NCBI GenBank assembly: GCA_017540385.1 | Contig: JAFYBD010000239.1 | Location: forward strand, 1-12,032 | From: Lentisphaeria bacterium | Lineage (GTDB): Bacteria; Verrucomicrobiota; Lentisphaeria; Victivallales; UBA1829 | Direction of reading: 5' to 3' | DNA: 12,032 nucleotides | Part shown: one piece after another, positions 5,110 through 10,256 of the stretch | Numbering within the stretch: the first letter of the stretch is position 1 | Layout of the letters: each line of letters begins with the position of its first letter | Translations under genes and position numbers: made by a program | The notes under the pieces: generated by a model | Databases searched by the model: none | What the model was told of the DNA's origin: nothing | The model's input: only the letters and a program-made list of their open reading frames with translations

Positions 5110-7056
5110 TTACTTGTTCGGGCTGGCGAGGAGGTTGATGTCGGTGTTGAGCAGGTCGAGCGACGGCTTCTCCTCGAGGTTGAGGACCAGGTTCCTCACG
5201 TCGATTTCGCTGGAGAGGACGTATTTCCGGATGTCCCGGCAGTCGTTTTCGAGGAAGTCGAGGTAGGTCCGGAGCTTGTACATGCCGGGCAGGTGGAGAT
5301 AGGACTCGAGCTGGCTTTCGAACCTGGAGGCGTCGGCGAGCGCGACGCTGGCGGTGTCGTACTTGTAGGCTTCGGCCTCGCCGAGGATGCGCGTGGATTC
5401 GACCTTGGCCGACTCGACGGTGGTGATGCTGTATTCGTTGGCGCGGGAGATCATCTCCACGGCGTCTTCCTGCGCGCAGACGACGTCCTGGAACGCCCCG
5501 GCGACGTCGATGCCGCCGTCGCTCGCGCTCGCGATGGGCGGATGCGCGTCGTGCATGTTGATGCCGACGAGCCGGATGCCGAGGTTGATGCGGTTGCACG
5601 CTTCCTGGATTCGTTCGTACAGCGTCACGGCGACCCGTTCGCGGCCGGAGGAGATGTCCGTGATGAAGTCCGTGCTGGCGAAGTAGCGCGTCGCTTCGGC
5701 CTGGCCGACCGCGAGCAGCGTCTCCTTCACGTTGTCGAAATTCAGCGCGTAGTCGAACGGATGTTCCGGGTCGGCCGTGTAGAAGACGGGCAGGGAGACC
5801 TCCAGGATCGAGGCGAGCTGCGCCCCGGTCTTGCCCTGCTGCTTCACGGCCACCAGGAACTTGTTCTCGTGCTGGTAGTTGTCGCCGGTCCACAGGATGA
5901 CCTTCGCGGCCTTGCCCGTGTTCAGGACGGAGCCGAGCGTGGCCTCCTGGACGTTCTTCACCGGCACGCGCAGGATGCGTTCGCACGGCCACGGCCATTT
6001 CAGGTGAATTCCGGCTTCAAGCGGCGCGGAGTCGCGGTTCACGGCCCCGAAGACCTCGCGGATGCCGATCTCGCCCGGATTGACCTCTGTGATGCAGGTG
6101 AAGAGCCACAGCACGCACGCCCACACCATCAGCGCCGGGATGATCGCCTTCCTCAGCACCAGATAGATGCCGGTCTTCGAAATCTGGAATCCGAACTGGT
6201 AGTCCAGCGAATCGGAGATATTGCGCATGACGCCGCCCGGCTCCGTGAAGATCGCCAGCAGACGGCTCTCGTACACCGGGCGGAGGTCCTCCATCGTGCG
6301 GGGGCGGTAGAACTCGATCACGAAGCTCACGAGCAGTTCGGCCGCGAGGACCGCGAGGATCCAGAAGATGATCTTCGTGAGCGGCGCGGCCCAGCCGGTC
6401 TTGCCGTAGTTGATGAACAGCGCCGAGATCGCGCCGACGAACATCACGATCGCGAAGCAGATGAGCCAGCTGCCCACGGGGCGGAGATAACGGAACTCGC
6501 TCACGCGCGACTGGCCGACCAGGAAGACGCCGGTGAAGTACGCGAAGAGCGCGGAGATCGCGCAGAGGAACGCCAGATTGATCGGGTTTTTCGGGGTCAG
6601 AACCAGCGCGGCGGTATCGGTCGCGCCGAGCGAGGAATTCCGCCAGAAGAACCAGAAAGCCGGGACCGAGAGCAGGAAGACGAGCAGGGAGACCGCCGAC
6701 GGGATGTACTTGTTGAAGTTGTCGAGCGTGCGTTTCGCCGTGAACCGCACGTCCTCGCTCACGTCCAGGATCGAGTTCACGGACGATTTGCGCTGTTCGA
6801 GGATGCGTTTCTCCTGCTCCTCCTCGGCAGTCTTCCGCAGGAACGCCGCATGGAGCAGCGCGCAGACCGAGAAGATGAGCGCGAGGGACGCGGGATAGAG
6901 CGCGAGGGTGAAAATCTCAAGCCCGGCCCATTTGGTCGCCGGACCGGCCACGGTCACGACGAGGGCCAGCAGAAAGGACAGGACGAGGGAGATGGCGGCG
7001 ATGCGCCCCGCAAGTCTGGCGCGTTCGACGATGCCGCTGAGGTCGCCTTTTTTCAT
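5110..7056 (-). CDS. HflK-like SPFH-domain membrane protein with polytopic N-terminus
   Basis: The 648-residue protein has two parts. Residues 1-250 hold about six hydrophobic segments (roughly 17-38, 46-72, 118-138, 159-181, 195-215 and 226-249), with a charged cytoplasmic-looking stretch at 73-115 rich in Glu, Lys and Arg. A further membrane segment (about 304-322) precedes a Band 7/SPFH domain: VNPGEIGIREVFG (325-337), GIHLKWPWPCERI (349-361), then the HflK-type end with AGAFQDVVCAQED (519-531), ILGEAEAYKYDT (557-568) and ESYLHLPGMYKLRTYLDFLE (584-603). HflK with HflC forms a cage around the FtsH protease; such a role is inferred. No HflC gene is next to it. ATG at 7056 is preceded by AGGAGT. 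It is the first gene of the long minus-strand operon, with its own promoter. Confidence 0.85.
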   Translation of the reverse strand: MKKGDLSGIVERARLAGRIAAISLVLSFLLALVVTVAGPATKWAGLEIFTLALYPASLALIFSVCALLHAAFLRKTAEEEQEKRILEQRKSSVNSILDVSEDVRFTAKRTLDNFNKYIPSAVSLLVFLLSVPAFWFFWRNSSLGATDTAALVLTPKNPINLAFLCAISALFAYFTGVFLVGQSRVSEFRYLRPVGSWLICFAIVMFVGAISALFINYGKTGWAAPLTKIIFWILAVLAAELLVSFVIEFYRPRTMEDLRPVYESRLLAIFTEPGGVMRNISDSLDYQFGFQISKTGIYLVLRKAIIPALMVWACVLWLFTCITEVNPGEIGIREVFGAVNRDSAPLEAGIHLKWPWPCERILRVPVKNVQEATLGSVLNTGKAAKVILWTGDNYQHENKFLVAVKQQGKTGAQLASILEVSLPVFYTADPEHPFDYALNFDNVKETLLAVGQAEATRYFASTDFITDISSGRERVAVTLYERIQEACNRINLGIRLVGINMHDAHPPIASASDGGIDVAGAFQDVVCAQEDAVEMISRANEYSITTVESAKVESTRILGEAEAYKYDTASVALADASRFESQLESYLHLPGMYKLRTYLDFLENDCRDIRKYVLSSEIDVRNLVLNLEEKPSLDLLNTDINLLASPNK

Positions 7057-7106
7057 GGTATCGGAAACTCCTGAATTGAGTGGTGAAATCGGAAATATAT
7101 CTTTGA

Positions 7107-7134
7107 ACTATACTTTAATTTTGGGAAAACGCAA
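7107..7134 (-). promoter_or_regulatory. Promoter of the SPFH-helicase operon
   Basis: On the minus strand TTGCGT (7134-7129) is separated by 16 nt from TATAGT (7112-7107), about 50 nt before the SPFH start codon. A-rich tracts just upstream could act as an UP element. The match to sigma-70 consensus is good, but it is a sequence prediction. Confidence 0.6.
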
Positions 7135-7174
7135 GCGCGAAAGCTTTTTTTTCCGCTTTTTTTTCCTTTTTCGG

Positions 7175-7202
7175 TGGTTTTTTCCGTTTTTCGGACTATA
7201 TT
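7175..7202 (+). promoter_or_regulatory. Possible promoter of the unknown plus-strand pair
   Basis: A TATATT -10-like box lies at 7197-7202, about 94 nt before the first start codon, downstream of the T-tract cluster. The -35 candidate (TGGTTT, 7175-7180, 16-nt spacer) is poor, so this is only a suggestion. Confidence 0.3.
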
Positions 7203-7295
7203 GTGTGAAAGTCGTGCGCCGTCATTTCCGTCCCGTCGGACCGCTCCGGCGCGCCAGTTTTCGCATCCCGATTTCCGACTCCCGGAGACACGCCC

Positions 7296-7940
7296 ATGGA
7301 CAAACATGTTTCAGTGATGAACGACCTGCACAAGATCAATATTTCCACCGTCGTAACCCCGAACGTGCCGCTGGAGGGGTCTTCGCTCGTGCAGGACATC
7401 CCCGCGCCGCCGCCGGCTCCGGCCGTCTCCAAACAGCTCTCCGAGGCCATGCTCCGGCGCGTAGCGGATTACCGCACCTCCCGCCGCGACCTCTCCGTCC
7501 GTACCGCCGAGACGCTCGCATGGCTCGACCACGAGATCTCCGAATCCTGGCGCAAGGTGCAGGAGCTCACGCCGAAGCGCGAACACCTCGCCAAGGTCGC
7601 CGAAGAGCTCGGGAAACCCTCCCCCCTCGACACCGACGGCACCGCATCGCAGACCGTGATCGCAGCCGAATCGCGCAAGCTCGACGATCTCCGGCTGGAC
7701 GTCTGCCGCATGATCACGGAGTCCGGCGTGCCCGCATCCGTGAGCGAGACGACCACGCGGATTTCCACGCGCGGCGCTTCCCCTGCCTCCTCCTCCCTCG
7801 ACCTCGATTCCCTCACGTTCGGCCAGCTCTGCCGTCTTGGCTGGGGCTTCTTCTTCCCTGTCGTGATCGCGGTCTTCTTCGCCGCGCTCCTCATCGGCGC
7901 GGCCGTCATCGCGGCGTTCAACGGGTCGATCCGATGGTAA
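7296..7940 (+). CDS. Unrecognised protein with one C-terminal membrane segment
   Basis: I do not recognise this 214-residue protein. Residues 1-45 are polar with a Pro/Ala stretch (36-43). Residues 46-105 look like long amphipathic helices (SKQLSEAMLRRVADYR, ETLAWLDHEISESWRKVQEL), and 119-143 form another likely helix. A Ser/Thr-rich linker (147-168) leads to a single hydrophobic segment at about 183-208, followed by NGSIRW. With no signal peptide, a tail-anchored protein with a cytoplasmic helical domain is the simplest reading. The ATG at 7296 has GGAG 8 nt upstream. Its last seven bases overlap the next gene, so the two are probably translated together. It is divergent from the HflK-like gene. 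Coding is supported by the ribosome site, composition and overlap; no function is proposed. Confidence 0.8.
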   Translation: MDKHVSVMNDLHKINISTVVTPNVPLEGSSLVQDIPAPPPAPAVSKQLSEAMLRRVADYRTSRRDLSVRTAETLAWLDHEISESWRKVQELTPKREHLAKVAEELGKPSPLDTDGTASQTVIAAESRKLDDLRLDVCRMITESGVPASVSETTTRISTRGASPASSSLDLDSLTFGQLCRLGWGFFFPVVIAVFFAALLIGAAVIAAFNGSIRW

Positions 7941-8140
7941 AGCAGGCCGGACGCAAACGCAGCGCCGCGCCCCGTCGGCCCCGCACGAAATATGTCGAGG
8001 GGCCCGGACTCAAACGCGAGGACGGGTTTACGAATTCCGCGAAGCGCGTTCTGGTGTTCCGCCGTCTCTGGCTTTTCCTGCTCACGGCCGCGCTGGTCGC
8101 AGTCGGGCTGATGTCGGCGTTCGGCTCCCGGCTCTTCTGA
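7934..8140 (+). CDS. Small basic single-pass membrane protein, unrecognised
   Basis: This 68-residue frame starts at ATG 7934, overlapping the end of the preceding gene by 7 nt, and stops with TGA at 8138-8140. Residues 1-44 are strongly basic (AGRKRSAAPRRPRTKY, then KRVLVFRR), and residues 45-63 form one hydrophobic segment (LWLFLLTAALVAVGLMSAF) with a short tail. The positive-inside rule predicts a cytoplasmic N-terminus. I do not recognise the family. Overlap with the upstream gene and the shared single-membrane-pass design suggest the two products act together, perhaps as membrane partners; this is inference. The gene is short, so coding status is less certain than for its neighbour. Confidence 0.68.
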   Translation: MVKQAGRKRSAAPRRPRTKYVEGPGLKREDGFTNSAKRVLVFRRLWLFLLTAALVAVGLMSAFGSRLF

Positions 8141-8143
8141 GCT

Positions 8144-8162
8144 CGGCTTTGCCGCGTTTTTT
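8144..8162 (+). terminator. Weak rho-independent terminator candidate
   Basis: A short hairpin CGGC-TTT-GCCG (8144-8154) is followed by CG and six T residues (8157-8162), immediately after the stop of the small membrane protein gene and before the convergent DUF2752 gene. The stem is only 4 bp, so termination may be inefficient. Confidence 0.35.
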
Positions 8163-8170
8163 GCCCGTCC

Positions 8171-8569
8171 TCACGGGATCGGGGCCAGCAGCGTGAACGG
8201 TGCGCACGGGATGTTCCGCAGGATCGTGAACGCGAATACCGTAATCACGATGGCTACCGCCACGGGGCGTTTCAGCCCGAACTGAGGCCATGCGATCAGC
8301 AGCGTCAGGACGATCGTCCCGGGAATCAGCATCAGATTGTCGTGCAGGCTCGTTTTCAGGTCGCCCCGGATCAGCGCCGAGAGCGCCCGCGTAGCGCCGC
8401 AGCCGGGGCAGTACAGCCCGGTCCATTCGTGGAACCAGCATCTCGGCAGCCAGCGCGCGTATCTGCTCCCCGGCGGGATCACCAGCAGCACGACGCATGC
8501 CGCCGCGAAGAACCCGAGGACCAGGCAGAGCGATACGAGGTTTTTGCGGTTGAACGGGGGGAGCTTCAT
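8171..8569 (-). CDS. DUF2752-family membrane protein
   Basis: The 132-residue protein has the DUF2752 hallmark: a first membrane helix (about 11-32), the loop FHEWTGLYCPGCGATRALSALIRGD (46-70) with the CPGCGxTRA motif (54-62), then two further hydrophobic stretches (about 80-95 and 102-118) and a C-terminal RNIPCAPFTLLAP. The family is common in bacteria, membrane-bound and without an assigned function; the two cysteines of CPGC may bind metal or take part in redox chemistry. It is the last gene of a three-gene operon and begins 12 nt after the second zinc-ribbon/CD225 gene. It ends convergent to the plus-strand pair with a 30-bp gap. Confidence 0.9.
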   Translation of the reverse strand: MKLPPFNRKNLVSLCLVLGFFAAACVVLLVIPPGSRYARWLPRCWFHEWTGLYCPGCGATRALSALIRGDLKTSLHDNLMLIPGTIVLTLLIAWPQFGLKRPVAVAIVITVFAFTILRNIPCAPFTLLAPIP

Positions 8570-8581
8570 GGTGCGCCGCCG

Positions 8582-8977
8582 TCACATTTCCAGCAGGCCC
8601 GGGGCGATCAGCTCCACGATCCGCGGCAGCAGCAGGAATCCGAAGATGAGCCCGGCGGCTCCGAGGACGATCGCCGTCCAGCTCCAGATCCTGCCGGTCT
8701 TCGCGGCCTTGCGCGCGCCGTCGTAATCCCCGCTGCGGTATTTGTCAGTCGCCAGGATGGCGTAGATCAGCGCCACGATCCCGAGCACTCCCCCGAGGCA
8801 GAACGCCACGATCGAGAGCGAAAGCCCGCAGTCGATCTTCGGCGGTTCCGCGGGTTCCCGATTCGCTTCGGCCCGTTCGGCCTCGGACGGCTGGAGCCCG
8901 CCGGGGAGTTTCGCTCCGCAGTGAGGGCAGAAGAACGCTTCGGGCGGGAGCGCTTGTCCGCAGTGCATGCAGTACAT
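8582..8977 (-). CDS. Zinc-ribbon and CD225 (dispanin) membrane protein, short form
   Basis: This 131-residue protein opens with a zinc ribbon of two knuckles, Cys3-x2-Cys6 and Cys17-x2-Cys20 (MYCMHCGQ, FFCPHCGAKL). A short Glu/Ala/Pro linker (28-48) leads to a CD225-type double-pass region: hydrophobic 51-76, a conserved loop TDKYRSGDYDGARKAAKTGR (77-96), and hydrophobic 97-120. The loop pattern, a G-D/N-Y followed by A-x-K-x-A before the second helix, is the dispanin signature also seen in the larger upstream protein. It is probably anchored in the inner membrane with the zinc ribbon in the cytoplasm. Genes lie 27 nt upstream and 12 nt downstream. The ribosome site is weak. Function is unknown. 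Confidence 0.87.
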   Translation of the reverse strand: MYCMHCGQALPPEAFFCPHCGAKLPGGLQPSEAERAEANREPAEPPKIDCGLSLSIVAFCLGGVLGIVALIYAILATDKYRSGDYDGARKAAKTGRIWSWTAIVLGAAGLIFGFLLLPRIVELIAPGLLEM

Positions 8978-9004
8978 GGCGAGATTGTCCCGTTCGGCGA
9001 GCTG

Positions 9005-9931
9005 TTACGGAGTCCCGGTGCCGAGGACCTGGCCGAGGGAGCTCATGATGGCGCCGATACCGGAGGAGAGGAAATACAGCCCGACCGAGATCCAGCACAG
9101 CAGCTGGGCGTTGTCCGCGCTCTTCTGCGCCTGCTCGTAGTTGCCGTCCTTGAGGTGTTTCGACACCTGCGAGGCGAAGACGATGGCGGCGATGCCCGTG
9201 GGCAGGCAGCAGCACAGCGTGCAGAAGATCGCGAATCCCATGTGCGAGTTGACCGCGCCGGGGTCGATGGGCGGCTTCCCGCCGTTCTGAGCGTTGCGGT
9301 CGCCGTCGCTGCCCCAGTGGATTTCCTGCTGCTGCCCCTTCAGCGGGTTCACGAATCCGGTCGGTTCGGCGTCGTTCGAGAACGCGCTGCTCTCCTTCTG
9401 CCCCTTCAGCGGGTTCACGAATCCGGTCGGCTCATCCGGTTCGAGGACGGTTTGCTCCGGAGCCGGTTCCGCCGGTTTGACCGGTTCCGCCGGTTTGACC
9501 GGTTCCGCCGGTTTCGACGGGATGGCCGCAGGGGCGGGTTTCGCCATGGTCGGCGCGGGCTTCATTGCGGGCGGGGGCGCGACCGACTGCGGGGCGGGGT
9601 TCGCCTGGACCGTATTGGAGCGCACGAATCCGTCATCGCGTTTGGGTTCGTCCGGCTGTTTCGAGAGGCTGAAGGGCTTCCGCCCGGCCCCGTCGGACAG
9701 GCTGAACGTCTTCCGGTCGTCGCCTGTGAGGCAGAATTTCTTCCGGCTGGAGTCGAAGACCGCGTCGGTTTTTCTCAGATCGTTTTCCTTCGCGTAGTTC
9801 GGGAGGTTCTTCATGTCGGAGTCGGATCGCTCCTCGCCGAAGGTATTGGACCCGGAGGAACGCTTCGTGCCGCACGAGGGGCAGAACGTCGCGTCGTCGG
9901 GCATCTGGCGGCCGCAGTTTTTACAGAACAT
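9005..9931 (-). CDS. Zinc-ribbon and CD225 (dispanin) membrane protein with repeat-rich linker
   Basis: This 308-residue protein has an N-terminal zinc ribbon (Cys3, Cys6, Cys17, Cys20), a long probably disordered linker (22-227) and a C-terminal CD225 region: hydrophobic 231-253 (GFAIFCTLCCCLPTGIAAIVF), loop SKHLKDGNYEQAQKSADNAQ (257-276) and hydrophobic 277-299. The linker contains three kinds of internal repeat: three copies of a [KTP]F[CS]L[ST] unit (65-90), three KPAEP units (140-156) and two identical EPTGFVNPLKGQ peptides (167-178 and 189-200). The start at 9931 has AAGGA 8 nt upstream. It is first in the operon and has the same architecture as the next protein, so the two are probably paralogues. 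The repeated peptides may be docking or modification sites; this is inference. Confidence 0.9.
   Translation of the reverse strand: MFCKNCGRQMPDDATFCPSCGTKRSSGSNTFGEERSDSDMKNLPNYAKENDLRKTDAVFDSSRKKFCLTGDDRKTFSLSDGAGRKPFSLSKQPDEPKRDDGFVRSNTVQANPAPQSVAPPPAMKPAPTMAKPAPAAIPSKPAEPVKPAEPVKPAEPAPEQTVLEPDEPTGFVNPLKGQKESSAFSNDAEPTGFVNPLKGQQQEIHWGSDGDRNAQNGGKPPIDPGAVNSHMGFAIFCTLCCCLPTGIAAIVFASQVSKHLKDGNYEQAQKSADNAQLLCWISVGLYFLSSGIGAIMSSLGQVLGTGTP
9332..9430. repeat. 33-bp direct repeat encoding the duplicated EPTGFVNPLKGQ peptide
   Basis: The segments 9332-9364 and 9398-9430 are identical over 33 bp and start 66 bp apart, an exact multiple of three, within the linker of the larger zinc-ribbon/CD225 protein. 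Identity at DNA level implies recent duplication or conversion. Confidence 0.93.
9463..9514. repeat. 18-bp in-frame tandem repeat, about 2.9 copies
   Basis: A unit beginning CCGGTTCCGCCGGTTTGA repeats at 9463-9480, 9481-9498 and 9499-9514 (16 identical bases). It encodes the KPAEPV repeats of the linker. The 18-bp unit allows length change without frameshift. Confidence 0.93.
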
Positions 9932-9979
9932 GGCGGGAATCCTTTTCGGTTGGCGGTGAAATCATTTCCTGATTTACTA

Positions 9980-10008
9980 ATCATACCATGAAACGGCAGA
10001 AAAATCAA
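9980..10008 (-). promoter_or_regulatory. Promoter of the zinc-ribbon/DUF2752 operon
   Basis: On the minus strand TTGATT (10008-10003) is followed after exactly 17 nt by TATGAT (9985-9980), preceded by TGG, an extended -10 element. It lies about 49 nt before the first start codon. This is the best sigma-70-type match in the window after the hicAB promoter. Confidence 0.72.
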
Positions 10009-10169
10009 CTCGTTTTCGGAAAAAAAAGCGAAAAATGACTGTTCCGCTCGCTGCGCGTGCGGCCGATCCCGATGCCGTCGCCCCGTCCTCTTTCGCGGCA
10101 TCGCTCCGTCGCAGATGAAAAAAAACGCGTCCGTGTCGAACAAAATGCCCGTTTATTTTGGATTTGGAA

Positions 10170-10197
10170 TTGCTTTTTCGGAAAAGCGTGGTATCTT
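10170..10197 (+). promoter_or_regulatory. Promoter of transketolase with hairpin in the spacer
   Basis: TTGCTT (10170-10175) and TATCTT (10192-10197) are separated by 16 nt, about 60 nt before the transketolase start. A perfect 6-bp inverted repeat GCTTTT-TCGG-AAAAGC (10172-10187) overlaps the -35 box and spacer and could be a regulator site or chance. Confidence 0.5.
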
Positions 10198-10256
10198 TTG
10201 TGATGACCTTTTTTCTTTTAACATAAACTTTTCCCTCCACAACGAAAGGAATTGAG

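Larger units (their letters stand above)
7057..7295. other. Divergent intergenic region with spaced T-tracts
   Basis: This 239-bp AT-rich gap separates the SPFH gene from the plus-strand unknown pair. On the plus strand it holds T-runs of 8, 8, 5, 6 and 5 bases at 7145-7152, 7157-7164, 7167-7171, 7178-7183 and 7187-7191, spaced on average near one helical turn, which favours DNA bending. Promoters point outward on both sides. No RNA gene or small reading frame is supported here. Confidence 0.6.
9932..10256. other. Intergenic region with divergent promoters and a hairpin
   Basis: This 325-bp gap holds the promoter of the zinc-ribbon operon on the minus strand, the transketolase promoter on the plus strand, and between them a GC-rich patch (about 10040-10110). 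That patch has a perfect 8-bp inverted repeat, CGATGCCG (10070-10077) and CGGCATCG (10096-10103), around an 18-nt loop. It is not followed by a T-run on either strand. Short frames here show no coding character; no tRNA or known riboswitch is recognisable. Confidence 0.6.

Noticed and set aside
3347..5266. 639-codon open frame on the plus strand opposite the helicase
   Set aside because: Antisense to a helicase with all DEAD-box motifs; the translation is low-complexity and without motifs.
5092..7074. 660-codon open frame on the plus strand opposite the SPFH gene
   Set aside because: Antisense shadow of a well-supported membrane protein gene; the product is Asp/Arg/Val-rich without domain signals.
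9932..10143. Minus-strand frame upstream of the zinc-ribbon gene
   Set aside because: It runs across the promoter at 9980-10008 in a different frame, with Phe/Arg-rich sequence from poly-A/T tracts and no ribosome site.
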